This document shows positions 11,551 to 23,420 of a stretch of DNA of 64,000 bases, piece after piece. Origin of the DNA: Prorocentrum cordatum (Eukaryota > Sar > Dinophyceae > Prorocentrales > Prorocentraceae). The notes under the pieces are model-generated. The model was not told where the DNA came from. It saw only the letters and a program-made list of their open reading frames with translations, and searched no databases. The stretch covers positions 124,001-188,000 of the forward strand of contig CAUYUJ010016354.1 of NCBI GenBank assembly GCA_963575745.1, read 5' to 3'. Made by a program: the position numbers and the translations under genes. The stretch's first letter is position 1; each line of letters starts with the position of its first letter.

Positions 11551-12315
11551 GGTATTCTCAAGTCGGTGAGAACAGCCTTGTGGTCGGATCCCAAGTCGGA
11601 CGTGTTGCTGGCCTCAGCGTTCGTGCAATGTCGGAAAAGCTTGCGGCTCAGCAATCTGTAGTCGAGCTGTTTCTCTTTGTCGCCACGTTATTTGCTTGTG
11701 CGCCGGCTTGCGGAAGAACGTGCTCGCGATTACAAGCCCTTCCTGTGCTGCCCAATGTCGTACCCAGGTGCCTCTTGAATTTTCGTTCCCATAACCGTGG
11801 CGGCCAACGTATCTTGACGTGACATTGTCGTCGTCGTCGTTGTCGTTGTCTGCACAAATGGCGGGTGCCCCAACCTGCGCGTTGAAATTGCCGGCGAGAA
11901 TGATGTGACGTCGTGTTTTGATGCTCTCCCTGTGGATCTCATGGATGGCGTCGTAAATGCGCTGAACGTGCGGGTCGCTGTAACCAGAGTGTGGGAAATA
12001 CGCAGACACCAGCTGCAGTTTCAGCCGCCCCTTCTGCAATGACATTGTGGCCAGTCTCGGCGTAAGTGCTGGGAATTTCTGTATCTGTTTGCCCCAACTC
12101 TTGTGCACGAGAATTGCAACTCCGTGACACGTCCGGTCGTTGCCTGATCCAGCGAAAATGTGTCCCTCCGTGGTTGTCCATAGCTCCGTCGCCGTCGTTC
12201 TCCACGTCTCATTGATGAGCACGAAATCCCAACGTATGCCGTCAAGGTCTGTGATAAGCTCTTGAATTCGGTCGTCCGTCGTGAGCGACCGGGCGTTTTT
12301 GTGAATGACCGTCAT
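11550..12315 (-). pseudogene. LINE 2 endonuclease/exonuclease/phosphatase domain
   Basis: The domain opens with VIHKNARSL, where an early Asn is expected, then DFVLINETW (catalytic Glu block), CHGVAILVHKSW, LVSAYFPHSGY, and IILAGNFNAQVG in place of the usual GDFNA. After a frame change near 11655 it ends with SDLGSDHKAVLTDL, the SDH catalytic block. This is the fold used by non-LTR retrotransposons to nick target DNA. The Asp of GDFN is Asn in this copy, which may weaken it. I take the methionine at 12315 as the likely start, because upstream codons are simple repeats rich in Pro, Gln and His. Confidence 0.85.
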
Positions 12316-12780
12316 GACAGTGGGGGGGAGGCAGAGGGGGAGGGAGAGGAAGGGAGAGGAGGGGAGAGGGGAGGCGGGGGGGGAGGGGGGGAGGGGAGGG
12401 AAAGGGAAAAGGAAAGAGGGGGCAGGGAAAGGAGAGGAGAGGGGAGGGCCAGGAGGGGGAATGGGAAGCCGCTGGAACTGCCTGAGTTGGTCGGTGGGGT
12501 CGCTGCTGGTCGGTGTGGGTCGGTGTTGCTTGCCGTGGTGCTGTTGGTCGGTGGTTGTCGCTGCTCTGTGGTAGTGGTTGCTGGTCGGGTGGAATCGTTG
12601 CTGCTTGTGGTGGTGCTGCTGGTCGGCGTTGGTCGGTGGCGAGTGTTGTCTGGAGGTGTTGGTCGGTTGGGGTCGGTGCTGCTGGTGGTGTTGCTGGTCG
12701 GTGGTCGGCGCTGGTCGATGGAATGTGCTGGTCGGGTGGGGTCGGTGCTGCTTGCGGCGGCCCAAAATTTAGAAATCTGT
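12305..12780 (+). repeat. purine tract followed by GGTCGGTGGTG minisatellite
   Basis: Positions 12325-12470 are almost pure G/A (GGGAGGGG words). From about 12485 to 12765 the plus strand repeats GCTGGTCGGTG-like words of 11-30 bases. It lies directly upstream of the LINE 2 endonuclease and is in frame with it on the minus strand, so it could be 5' leader or a later expansion. Confidence 0.7.
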
Positions 12781-12976
12781 TTTGAATGTGTTTGATGATG
12801 TGCTGTCTTGTTTTGATTCGGCGGGGCAATTCAGTCCATTCGTTGCTTGTTTTCGTGAATCCTGCTTTTTTTGGCTCAACAATTTGTTTGAGGTCCGCGC
12901 GCGCTCATTCACTACCATGATTTACGCTCGCAGGTGAAACTTGGCTTGCAAACCCCACGCGGTGGCGATTTCGCGC

Positions 12977-14110
12977 AGCAGCCAACTACATTGGGGCGAC
13001 CGACGCGGCCGCGGTGACGCTGACCGCTGGGCACATCCCAGCGGGCACTTCACTGCGAGTCGGCGACTTGGGCGGGCGCGGTATCATGGCAACGTCGACA
13101 ACAGTAGACGCGATGATAAAAGTAGCGATGCTGGCGACGATGTTGGCAACGACGAAGGCGCGGCCAGTACGGGCGCCGATGATGATCACGCCGACGACGA
13201 TGACGGCGTCCTCGCAGCGGCGATGCAGGTTTTGGAGAATTCGACATGCGCGCGCGGCCGACGCGCGAAAGTGGTCCGCATGGTAGGTCTTTGACACGGA
13301 TCGTGCCCCCCGAGCACGCAAGGGCGCGCGAATGATGTCGGCATGCGGCGCGAGAGGCCGGTTCGGCAGAATTCCATGAACACGTTGAAAGAAACAATGG
13401 TTTTTCTCGAGAACGCACAGGAGCGCGAGCGCGCGTATCTTTGGAAACTATTGTTGCGAAGCCATGTGTTGTAGTATGTGTGTTGGACAGCCGGTCTTGA
13501 AATGCTACGACACGGGAGGTTTTTGACGGATTTCGGCACACGCGCGCGCGACGACGCGCGCGCGCACTTTGTCCTATTTGGTGCAGCGGGTTCTCGCGAC
13601 GGCACGCGCGCACTGACGTTCGAACGATTTCGACATTCGCGCGCGAAGCCCGTTTGGTAGAATTTGCTGGATCTGCGGATGAGAACAAATTGTTTGTATA
13701 TAAAGAATTTGCAGACGATCCTGCACAAATTATTTTTGTTTGAAAACCCGCGTTGCGAAAACATTTGGTTTTAAATGTTTTTTGGAGCTCTCGATGTTGA
13801 AAGCCTTCCGAAAGCAACGGTTGTTGAAGGATTTCGGCATGCGCGAGCGACGACACGCGCGTGCGCACTTCGTCCTATGTGTTGCTGGAAAGTATGGGAA
13901 ACTGCTGTTTTTTTTTTCCATCAACAAATATGCGCGCATACGATTTGTTTCCAAGGATGGCGGGGGTGACCAAAACCGGTTGGGTTGGGATGGTACGAAC
14001 TCATATTTAAGAGGAACGATGGGGCAACATCGTATTTAAATTGAAACACCAAAAAACGGGTGCCGATAATCCCACAAAGGGTGGGGTGGAGTCTATTCTC
14101 CTTTTAGAAA
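12977..14110. repeat. large duplication, copy A
   Basis: This block aligns in order with 14285-15420, about 1.3 kb away. Anchors include the hairpin word CCGCTGGGCACATCCCAGCG near 13025, CGACTTGGGCGGGCGCGGTA, and a CGCGCG-rich block followed by GTTCGAACGAT. Later anchors are TTTCGGCATGCG and GGATGGCGGGGGTGACC. Inside the copy a 280-305-bp subunit recurs with GCGCGCG...GCGCACTTYGTCCTA. No coding potential is supported. Confidence 0.75.
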
Positions 14111-14284
14111 GGACACTCAGTTTGCGCCCGCAATGAATGTCAATTCCATTTATCGCGCAATCACCCCACCCACCTACCCGCAAATAGGTGAGCAAAAGCC
14201 ATGCGGCGGCGATTGCGATGAACGTTTAATATTGGCTGGTGCATCCCTGCGGCCGCGCTAGCCCGCGCATGCTCGCGCGCTTAC

Positions 14285-15420
14285 CTGCCAGCTACTGTGG
14301 CGCGACAACCGTGGCCGCGGTGGCGCTTACCGCTGGGCACATCCCAGCGGGCACTTCATTGCGAGTCGGCGACTTGGGCGGGCGCGGTATCATGGCAACG
14401 TCGACAACGGTAGACCCGGTGATGATAGCAGCGCTATTGCGACGATGGTAACAGCGGCGACGGAACGGCCAGTGTCGGCGCCGATACTGATCACGCCAAT
14501 GACGATGACGGCATCCTCGCGTCGTTGCTGCAGGTTTTGGAGGGAGTTCGACGTGCGCGCGCGGCCGACGCTCGAAAGTGGACCGCATGGTATTATTTGA
14601 CGCGGAGCGTACCCTCCCAGCGCGCGCGCAAGGGCGTTCGAATGATTTCGCCATGCGGCGCGAATTGCTCGGTTGGCAGAATCAAATGAACATGTAAACA
14701 AAACTGTGAAGGTTTTCTCGGAGCTTCGAAAGAACTTGAGCGCAGCTTTTTATACATTGAAGAACGCTGTGGCGGAATGATGTGTGAATATTTGTGTTAT
14801 GGACATTCGATTTTGAAACCCATACGAAACCATATTTGTTGGAAGGATTTCGGCATGCGCGCGCGACGGCACGTGCACACTTCAACCCATGGTTTGCAAA
14901 CTGATTCTCCCGAGAGCACGCGCGCAAGGACGTTCGAACGATCTCGACATGCGCGCGCCCGAACCCCGGCAGCATTCTCTGAACATGTTGAAAAACGAGT
15001 GGTTGTTTTCAAAGAACTCCCAAGACCGCGCGCTAACTTTTTTGTGAACATTGCGAAACCATTTGTTTCTATGTGGTTTCGAACACCCGAATCCAAAAAC
15101 CTTACGACACCGAGAGTTTTTGCAGGTTCTCGGCACGCGCGCGCGACAACGCGCGCGTGCACTTCGTTTTCTTGTTTGCAAGGAGTTCTTGAAAACTGAT
15201 GATTGGTGATGGGCGGGTGCACGCGCGTAGGATTTTTTGTTGCAAGGGATGGCGGGGGGGCGATGCCGATTGGGCTGGGACGGTACGAGTTCATATTCAG
15301 GATGGACGACGGTGCGCAACCAAATGCACAGTGGAATACAAAAAAAGGGAACCGCAAATCCCCGGGTGGGTTAGAATCCATATTCTTCAACGACAGGAGA
15401 ATATACGTGGTGCAGTATCT
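14285..15420. repeat. large duplication, copy B
   Basis: This is the second copy of the block at 12977-14110, with the anchors in the same order and perhaps 75-85% similarity by eye in the best parts. CGCGCG-rich blocks occur near 14560, 14850, 14950 and 15130. Three of them follow a sequence related to TTGAAAAACNATTGG. Confidence 0.75.
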
Positions 15421-15479
15421 GTTGTGCCATGTATGTGGCGCAAAGCGGCGTAATGCAGAGGGCGACAACCACCATAACC

Positions 15480-15915
15480 GCCAGACCACCACCCAGGCCA
15501 AAACGACGGTTTGCGGCGAGGGAGCGGCGGGGCGGCGACGGCGACAACGCAGCCGCCAGACCCGCAATCAGGCATGTAAGACGGGCGGTGGCGAGGCGGC
15601 GACGGGGCGGCGACGGCGGCAACATTGCCGCCAGACCGGAAATTAGGCGCAGTTCCAGAACAGAAATAAGAACCCCTAAGTGCGAACACGGTTTGGGGAA
15701 AAGATACACATATGTATATACGTAAAAATACACTGAGAGGAAGAGAGAAGAGAGCAGCAGAGAGAAAGAGAGAGAGAGAGAAAGAAAGAGAGAGAGAGAG
15801 AGAGAACGATCGTAAGAGAGAGAAAGAGAACAGACGGAGATAGAGAGATAGCGAGAGAGGGAGGGAAAGCAAACAGAGAGGCAGCGACCGAGCGAGCGAC
15901 CGCGAGAGAGCGAGA
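15480..15915 (+). repeat. GGCGGCGAC minisatellite and GA microsatellite
   Basis: 15480-15650 repeats words such as GGCGGCGACGGCGACAACG. A short dispersed segment follows (15660-15722: GGTTTGGGGAAAAGATACAC, then TATATACGTA), which is also present near 36105-36145. Then 15735-15915 is (GA)n with interruptions. Confidence 0.8.
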
Positions 15916-16765
15916 GACGACGAGAGCTAACGCGTAAGACGAGGGAACATACTTGCAACATTTGCCGCCACCAGCGCGTGGAACAGCCGAGCTCGCGGCA
16001 GATGCACAGCCAAACCCTGGCCACTTGCCACGACAAGTTTCCGGCGCAAAGAGGCGCCGCCCGCGCCAACCTCCGCGCGCGCACGCTGGCGGGTCCCAGC
16101 GGCCGGGCCGGGCGGGCGGACCCTCACGAGCGTGGGCGGGCGGAACGCCAAAACGGGCGGGCGGGCTTGCTGCAAGCCAGAGGGCAGGCACGCGCGAGTC
16201 GTCGGGCGGCCCCTGCCGATCGGATCAAAAGTACGGAACGTTACACCCGGGTCGGGCGTACCGGGCGCTGAAACAGGAAGCGAAACCGACTGGACAACCA
16301 TGAAATCGAACTAGACCTCGTGGCCTGCAGGTCCAGCTGCGCACTTCCTCCCTGTGAGGAGTACCTTTGCCGGCGTGGAAATTGCCGCGCGGCTCTGAGG
16401 TCCAACCTGCAGGGTAAGGCTCAGGGAAACAGTCGACAGGACGCCGAACGTAGGCGAGGGCGCGCGAGTTGGAGGCGAGTGATGTTGCGACGACTGTTCG
16501 GGCAGAGAATGCGGGCTAGACTGCGGCGGCGCGGACTGGCATGGCATGCAGGCTTTTTGCTGCTGTGCACATTGAGCGAACATGGCGGCCGATCAGCGTA
16601 GGGAGATGCGATAGAGCCAAGCCCAGCCGCCCCCCCCCTCGCGAAGGGTGTGGGCGGGGTCCTGGGGGTTCTGACTTCCCCCTGGGGGGAGCACCCCGCC
16701 CTGGGAACTGTCGGCTCCAGAGAATCAGCGTCGTCGCCATCGTCGCCGCCGTCGTCCCCCTTAAG
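15916..16765. other. GC-rich spacer with no gene
   Basis: I see no motif. The word AGCCGCCCCCCCCTCGCGA occurs at about 16624 and again near 16826, which indicates a local duplication. Confidence 0.5.
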
Positions 16766-16795
16766 GGTCGGCGGCACCGGTCGCAAGGCTTTCGC
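16766..16795 (+). repeat. GGTCGGCGGCACCGG dispersed motif, copy 1
   Basis: This short GC-rich, partly palindromic word also lies at 18421-18453, 49243-49270 and, weaker, 28214-28240. Here it is preceded by GTC/GCC triplets. Confidence 0.6.
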
Positions 16796-17046
16796 AATAG
16801 AGGTAAGCGAAACGAGCCAACTCCAGCCGCCCCCCCCCTCGCGACGCGTCGAGGTTGGGCGTGTGGCACATGCTCCTGCGGCGGCGCGGGCGCACGCGCG
16901 GGCGCACGCGCCTCTTCTCCCGCCGTGGTCGCCGCGCGCGCACGGGCGGGCGGTCGAGAAGGGGCACGCGTGCCGGGGCGGCGCAGGCTGCGCACCCACG
17001 GGCCCCGAGGGGCCCAGGGGGGAGGAGAGCGAAGGAGCCGAGTGGA

Positions 17047-17190
17047 GGCCTTTCAACTGGAATCCACATGTGGATGTGGTCGGCGGATCGCGCAGCATCG
17101 CCGATGCATCGGAGCCGTCGGCGTGGAGACAATCTGGCTCCACATCGAACCGCATCGCCGATGGATCGGCCTGGACCTTGGGAACCCTGC
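17047..17190. mobile_element. fold-back MITE-like element, copy 2
   Basis: The core matches copy 1 (6448-6640): a GGAGGCCT left flank, GGATCGCGCAGCATCGCC, GATGCATCGGAG, then CTCCACATCGAACCGCATCG. The outer inverted repeats are eroded, so the limits are approximate. A minus-strand open frame running through it (16421-17317) has no conserved domain. Confidence 0.55.
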
Positions 17191-17689
17191 TATCAAAGAT
17201 AGCACCGCAAGACCTCCAACATGCCCCCAAGTCCGCCGACCCTGTCGGCATGTGCGAGGGGCTTCTCCGTTCGAGTTCTCGTTTCAGTCGTCTCCTCGTC
17301 GTCTTCGTTGTCGTCACAGTCGCCTCCTTCCGTTTCCCTGAGCCTTCCGTTTCCCTGAGTCCTTCCTTTCAAAGCGAAATTGTACAACGTCGTATTGGAG
17401 TCGAAGGGTAGCCCCTTCCCTTGATCCCTTCCCCGCGAGGGGGGGGAGCCCGGTGGGGGGTCCCGGGGAGGGGTCGCCACACAGATTCGCTTTCCCCCGG
17501 GCGGCCCTGACAGATCGAACAGCCCCCCAAAAAGCCCCGAATGCTCAAGGAGGCTCCCAAGATTGCCCACAAAGGCCCCGCGTCGCTCAGCGATCGGCCC
17601 AACACGGCAAAGATGGCCCCAAGACGATCCAAGAAGCCTCCTATACGTCCCAGGAGCTCTCCAAGAACACCCCAGCCAAGGCTCCCAGA
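17191..17689. other. spacer with no recognised feature
   Basis: It contains CCCCAAGACGATCC-like words related to the AAGAGGCCCC minisatellites elsewhere in the window. No gene is visible. Confidence 0.5.
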
Positions 17690-18415
17690 GACTCATCCCC
17701 TCCTCCTGCTCTCCCTTCTCCTCCTCCTCCTCCTCCTCCGCATCTGTCCCCCTCCTCTTATCCTCCTCCTCCTCCTCCTGACCTCCCTCTTCTTTTTATT
17801 CCTCGTCCTTCTGTTCGTCCTCCTTTTTTCCACCTCCTCCTCATCTTTTCCCTCCTCTTTATCCTCTTCCTACCCCTCCTCCTCTTCCTTTTCCTCCTCA
17901 CCCTCATCCCTCTCTCAGGCAGGATAAGCCGCAGCGAAAGGAGACAACAAACGAGAAGGAGAGAACGGCATGGACCATGGATGGTGCCCTGCTCCACGCC
18001 CCCCTCCTCCTAGTCACCCCTCATTCTCTTCCTTCTCCTCCTCATCCTCATCCCTCTCTCCCTCCTTTCGCCCGCCAGGAGCACGAAGGGAAGGAAACGC
18101 AGAGGAGCCGGAAAGTGAGTCGCAGCTCTCAGGACGCGAGCCCACGAAGGGGGCAGAAGAGGAGGCAGAGCGGAGCGAAGGAAAACGCGACAGGCCGAGC
18201 AGAGCGGAGGACACGGAGGAGGCAGGATAAACGCAGCAACATAAGAAAACAACCGAGAAGGAGAAACCCCACCTCCCCCCCCGAGATCCTCCTCCTCATC
18301 CTTCCCCCCCCCCCCTCCGCCTCCCTCATCCACCTCCTGCACCCCATTCCGCATCCTCCTCCTGCCACTCCTCCTCCTCCCCCTGCACCCCCTCGTCCCT
18401 TTCATCTTCGTCGTT
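17690..18415 (+). repeat. CTC/CCT pyrimidine-rich tracts
   Basis: Two blocks of CTCCTCCTCC-like sequence (about 17695-17915 and 18290-18400) flank a less repetitive stretch. The proline-, serine- and leucine-rich open frames here follow from the base composition. Confidence 0.8.
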
Positions 18416-18420
18416 TTCAG

Positions 18421-18453
18421 GGTCGGCGGCGCCGGCCGTAAGGCCTTCGCTAG
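18421..18453 (+). repeat. GGTCGGCGGC dispersed motif, copy 2
   Basis: The copy reads GGTCGGCGGCGCCGGCCGTA then AGGCCTTCGC. It lies immediately after the pyrimidine triplet tract, the same relation as at 49243. Confidence 0.65.
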
Positions 18454-19850
18454 TCCCCCCAGAAGCGCCCTCAGAGGTCCGAGTAGGCACAGGGTTCCAG
18501 GAGCGCCCCCCAAATCCAGCCGAACCCGGCACCAGTGCGTGCACCTTTCCTGGCCGTGCCAGCCCGTTGGGCCAGGCCGCGCGGACAGGTCACCGAAGGT
18601 CGCGCATCATCGCGCCCGCGCCCGCGCGCCGCCGCCCCAGAGAAGGGCGCCACTCCAGCACTCTCCAGCCCGAGCCTCGGCGGGCGAAGCGTGGTTACCT
18701 TCGCGCCCGTTTCGGGTGACTTGGCCGACGGCGGGCGACGAAAGGGGCGGCGCCGGCGGCGGATTCAGAGTGCGACGTCGGGGGCGGACCGAGGACCGAG
18801 GATCGGGCCTTTTGAAACGCCTTCGGCCCAGCCTGGGTTTCTGGAGTGGACGTCCAGAGGGGGTCTCTAGTCTAGGCTTTGCCAAAGACGTGTAGCTTTC
18901 GGGGGCGAGTCTGGTACAATTTTCTGTGGTGACGGGTGCGCCTGATGCGGGCCAGCACCAAAGCAGTTGTGACCCCGCCCGAACCACCAAAACAGTCGTG
19001 GACCCGCCCGAACCCAAGACCAGGACCTCCCTGGACCGTGCTAAAATATTGTTCGTCTTCCTCCCCATCTTCTCTAGCGCCGTCCCACAATCCCCGCAAC
19101 CGCGCCACCCCGCCCGTGCGCGCGGCGGGAAACGCACGGGACCTCCAGACCACAAGGGAAACGGTTGTCCGTTTCGGGGGGAGGAAGCCGCCTCCTCGTG
19201 AAGAGGTTGTGGGCGGGGATGAGAAGAGCGGCCGCGCCGATGACATGTTCGTGCTGTTGGTAACGGCAAGGCGCACTCGAGGTACGCGTGCGTCGCTGAA
19301 GTCAGAATGCGCAGGTACAGGCGCGCCTATTTCACATCATGAGAACCGCAGTCAACATCGCAGTGGGAATCTGCGTAGGCAAGAGCTCGGCATGAACAAG
19401 AAATAATGTGCTGTAATACCGTAGCTTGCGGCTTCCAGCAAGCCGGTCTGCATCCGATCGTAAACTGCACCGAACACGCCTTAGCCCTGAACGCGTCATG
19501 GAAACCAACTGCAACCCTTGGCTGATATTCGGAGACCTCGACATCGCGTAAACACTCGAGCGCGCACTCATGTTACAACCGACTCGTGGTGCATGCAGGC
19601 GGCCGTTTCTTGGGTTACTTGCCTTTGGGCCCGACGTTGATACGCTTGACGCTGGTAGCCACCGACCCCGATCGAAGTGCACAGTGCTCCGCAGCGGCAT
19701 CCCACGCGCCCAAGGTACCCTCGAGGCCATTCTGGCGCTTCTGGCGCTTAAGCCCGTTATTTCGGCCTGGCGCAGGGCGCGGACAGCCCGCGAGGGCGCG
19801 ATGCCCTCGAGGCTATTGCGCGCTTCCTTCTGGCGATAATTCGGGCCGGC
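18454..19850. other. GC-rich DNA with no recognised feature
   Basis: I read both strands and see no domain or array. Open frames of 100-220 codons occur on both strands over the same bases, which indicates composition rather than coding. Confidence 0.5.
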
Positions 19851-20360
19851 GTTCAAGCCAGCTCGAGCCCGGCAAGACGCGGCGAAGCAAAGGAAGTGGG
19901 GCGCGGCGCGCTCATCCGCGCTGCCTGCCAACCCCTGCCAGAAACTCGGCGGAGCAAGCTTGGGAGTCGCGGCGCGCCCCCCTGCGACGCGGCCCAGTTC
20001 GCGCGAGGGCGCGGCGAGGCACGCGAAAAGGGAGGGGGCGCGGCGCGCCCCGCCCCAGCAAGGCAGGCCCAGACAAAGCGAGACAAAGCGAAGGGGGGGA
20101 GGGGCGCGGTGCGCCCTTTCGCAATGCTCGCCCATGCCTGGCAAAACGCGGCGAAGCAAGACGGAGCGGGGGGGGGCGTGGCGCGCCACCCCTTGCAATG
20201 CAAGCCCACCCTTGTCAGCGGGCGGCGATGCAATAGGAGGCGTGCGGCGCGGGGGGGGCGGGGGCGGCGCGCCCCTCTCAATTGCTCAACTGCCCCTGCT
20301 ACGGCGCGGCATAGCAAGTGGAGGGGCGCGGCGCGACCGCTTGCAGCGCGGGCGCGTTCA
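19851..20360 (+). repeat. GC-rich minisatellite with GGGGCGCGGCGCGCC cores
   Basis: About six irregular units of 70-90 bases share GCGAAGCAAG followed by a G-rich run and GCGCGGCGCGCCC. The core is self-complementary and would form stable hairpins. Confidence 0.7.
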
Positions 20361-20408
20361 TTCTAGAACGCGACGAAGTAGGCGGGGGAGGGGGGGGCGC
20401 CCCTGTTC

Positions 20409-20445
20409 TCGAGGGCGGGGGGTTCTGGGGCGGCGGTCTGGGGCC
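20409..20445 (+). repeat. dispersed repeat GGGGGGTTCTGGGGCGGCGG
   Basis: A nearly identical segment lies inverted at about 24539-24578, so this is a dispersed word shared by two unrelated repeat arrays. Confidence 0.65.
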
Positions 20446-20659
20446 CGCGCCGCGGCGGCATTTCGCGCTCTCGCCTCGGCTCCGCGCATCTGTTTCGCGG
20501 TGTTCTCGCCTCGGCGCCGGGTGCATTGTTGGCAGCGCCCCGATGGCGAGTCGAGCCTCGTTGGGACTGCAGAGGTCGGCGGGGCCTGCGCGCGGCGTCC
20601 GCCGTCTCCGTCGGGGTCGGCAGGGCCTGCGCGCAGCGTCCGCCGTCTCCTAGGATCTC

Positions 20660-22790
20660 CTTCTGTGTATTCCTCAGGAGGGATTCCTGAGTAAGAATTG
20701 CAATAAACATTCCTCATTCATTGTTCCCTGATGCATATTCCTTCGCACATATTCCTGAATAGCGAACCCTTCGTAAAAGGTGCTTGATGAAGATAGTGCA
20801 ATAACGATGCCTTAATCGAGGTTCATGAGTTTTTATTCCTTGGCAATGATTCCTCACTGACGATGCACAGGTTCGTGATGAAGAATTCCTTCGTACATAT
20901 TCCGTAATGCAGATTTCTTCGTGCATGTTCCTTACTGCAGATTCTTAGCGGAGGATTCCTCAATGAGGATTCCTCAATGAGGACTCCTTATATTGAGGCT
21001 TCTTCAATGCACGCCCTTCACCGACGATTCCTCAGGGTCCACGCGTGGAGAATATTGAATCTAGATTCCTGAGCCGGGATTCCATCATGCATTTTCCCTT
21101 TTAAGGGCCCCTTAATGAGGATTCCGTCGCATGGGGCATTGGCGAAGCTCCCAGACGAAGGGTTCCTGAGTGAGGACTCCTGGGCAAAGATTCCTGGGTG
21201 AGGAAGCTTCAATAAGGATTCTTCCATGCGCACCCCTCAAGACAGATCCCTGAATGCAGATTCCTTGGCACATAGCTCTTGCGAGCGATTCCTTCGCCAA
21301 TGTCCTCTAGTGCGGATTTCTTGGTGCGGGTTTCTTCATGCAGGTTGCTTTAATACATACTCCTTAGTAGCGACTCTTTAATATGCATTGCGAGCGAAGA
21401 TTTCTTGCTAAGGATTATTTGGTAATGGTTCCAGAGAAAGGATTCTTCAGCAAAGCGCCTTGACCACGGATTGCTGTGTAACTGTTCTCTCGCGCAGTTG
21501 CCTGGTTAACGTCTCCGTAGTAAATCTTACCGTCTACGGATTTCTTCGCGAAGTTTTCTCACTCGGAGTTCCTCTGTAAATATTCAATACCAAAGACCCC
21601 TTGATCACGATTCCCGATTAAGGGATCGTCAGAACTTCCGACGAAGGATCTCTTATATCATATGTATTATCAATGAGTCCTCAGCCACGGTTTCTAATGC
21701 GGACCCCCCCCCCCCTCCCCCATGGAGATTCCTCGCGCAACTTCGGGGATATTCCTTGCGAACATGCGGCTTTGCTGTTTTAAAACATCTCTCGCAAAGG
21801 ATTTATGAGCGAAGGTTCCTCAGCCAGGATTCCCCGAGGATACTTATTCAAGCAAGGTTTCCTTAGTCATGTAAAGACTATTCAATGCTAATCAGCGCCC
21901 AAAGATGCTGGGCAATCGCAGGAGCAGGACAATTCATTGCCTAGCACCGCCAACGACGACCCACCAATTCAAGGCAATGCCAAGCACGAACAACCAATGC
22001 TGATAACCTCAAACGAACGCCAACCATCGCATGGGTCCATTGGTAAAATTCCCAGACGAACAATCTTTTCAGTGAGGGTGCCTGGGCAATCCTTAGTGAG
22101 GAAGCCTCAATGAGGATTCGCCAACGCGCATTCCTCAATGCAGATCCCTCAATGCAGATTCCTTGGCACATAGCTCTTACGAAAGATTCCTTCGCCACTA
22201 TCCTCTAGTGCAGGTTTCTTGCTGCAGGTATATCATTGCAGGTTGTTTGAATACATACCCCTTAAAAGAGACTCTTTGATGGGCATTTAGTAGCGCTGAC
22301 TCCTTGCTAAGGATTCCTCGGGTAATGGTTCTGGAGTCAGGATTCTTCAGTTACGCGCCTTAACCACGGATTGCTTTGTAACTGTTCTCTCGCGCAGATT
22401 CCTGATTAAAGTCTCCGTAGTAAAGCTTCCCCTCCTCTACCGATTCCTTCGTGCAGTTTCCTTGCGACGACGTCCTCTGTGAATATCAATGCCAAGGGCC
22501 CCTTGATCACGTTTCCTGATTAAGGCGCCCTCGCAGCTCCAGACGAGAGAATTCTTATAACAAATTTCTGATCAAGGAATCCTCGGCAACGGTTTCTAAT
22601 GCGGATTCCCCCCCGTGGAGATTCCTCGCAACACTTCAAAGAAGAGTACTTGCGAAACTATGCGGTTCTGCCGTTTCAGAACATTCCTTTACACAGGATT
22701 TATGAGTGAAGGTTCCTCAGCAAGGATTCCCCAACAATGGTTATTCAGTGAAAGTTCCTTAGTCATGTTTGAAATGTTCAGATGCGGGGC
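20660..22790 (+). repeat. ATTCCT-based minisatellite with a 0.9-kb internal duplication
   Basis: Words of the form GATTCCTnAnTnnnG recur roughly every 13-20 bases. At a higher level, the block from about 21115 repeats from about 22030 (offset about 890-900 bases). For example, the CAGATTCCTTGGCACATAGC word at about 21255 recurs at about 22152. No coding potential. Confidence 0.8.
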
Positions 22791-23420
22791 AGCGCCTAAA
22801 TATGCCAGGCAATGGCGAGAGCAGGACAACTCATAGCCTAGCTACGCCGAACACGACCCACCAATTCAAGGCAATGCCAAGCACGACCCTCTAATGCTGA
22901 TAACCTCACACTAATGCCAAGCAGCGCGGTTGATCACCAAACAATTCCAAACGGCGCCAAGCGCGACCAACCAATGCCAAGCACGACCATCCAATGCCAA
23001 GCGTGTAAAACACGTGCCAGGCAATGGCAAGAGCGGGGGGGCACATCGCCAATAACCGCCGAACATGAGCAACCGATGCCAAGCGATGCCATACTCGCCC
23101 ATTCGATGCCATGCACGACCAATCAGCGCCAAGCATGATCAACCAATGCCACGCAATGCCGAGCGCGATTGTTCAATGTCGCATGCGACCAAACCATGCC
23201 AGGCAATGCTAAGGTCGACCAGTCAATGCCACGCGCAAGCGCGCAATGCTGAGGAATGCCACGCACGAGTAACCTGTGCGAAGCAAAGCCGGCCACGACC
23301 ATGCCATGCCAAACGCAACCAAGCAACGCCAAGCACAACCAACCAAGGCCGAGCAGGAACACTCGTTTGCAAGCAGCTCCGAGCATGACCAACGAACGTC
23401 AAGCAATGCCTCGCCCAGAA
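22790..23420 (+). repeat. ATGCCAAGCACGACCAACCA minisatellite
   Basis: Degenerate units of about 20 bases run through this block. An earlier short block of the same family lies at about 21895-22010, at the end of the first 0.9-kb copy, so the boundary was duplicated as well. Confidence 0.8.

Larger units (their letters stand above)
9065..12315 (-). mobile_element. nearly complete LINE retrotransposon (LINE 2)
   Basis: The minus strand carries, in order, an AP-like endonuclease, a linker, a reverse transcriptase and a C-terminal domain ending in a basic W/RW/DD block. The coding sequence runs frame 0, then 2, then 0, then 1, with one in-frame TAA at 10986-10988. Frame changes fall near 11655, at an A-rich run near 10440-10450 and near 9935-9940. 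So few lesions over 3.2 kb suggest a young copy or sequence errors. The 5' flank is low complexity. Confidence 0.85.

Noticed and set aside
12860-12885. Possible spliced leader with TTTTTTTGGCTCAAC
   Set aside because: Only about 13 of 21 positions match, and the match is helped by the T run.
16421-17317. 298-codon minus-strand frame
   Set aside because: It runs through a MITE-like copy and GC-rich sequence, is open in other frames as well, and shows no conserved motif.
22790-23420. Possible CRISPR-like array of 20-bp repeats
   Set aside because: Units are degenerate, directly adjoining, with no unique spacers, and the genome is eukaryotic. It is a minisatellite.
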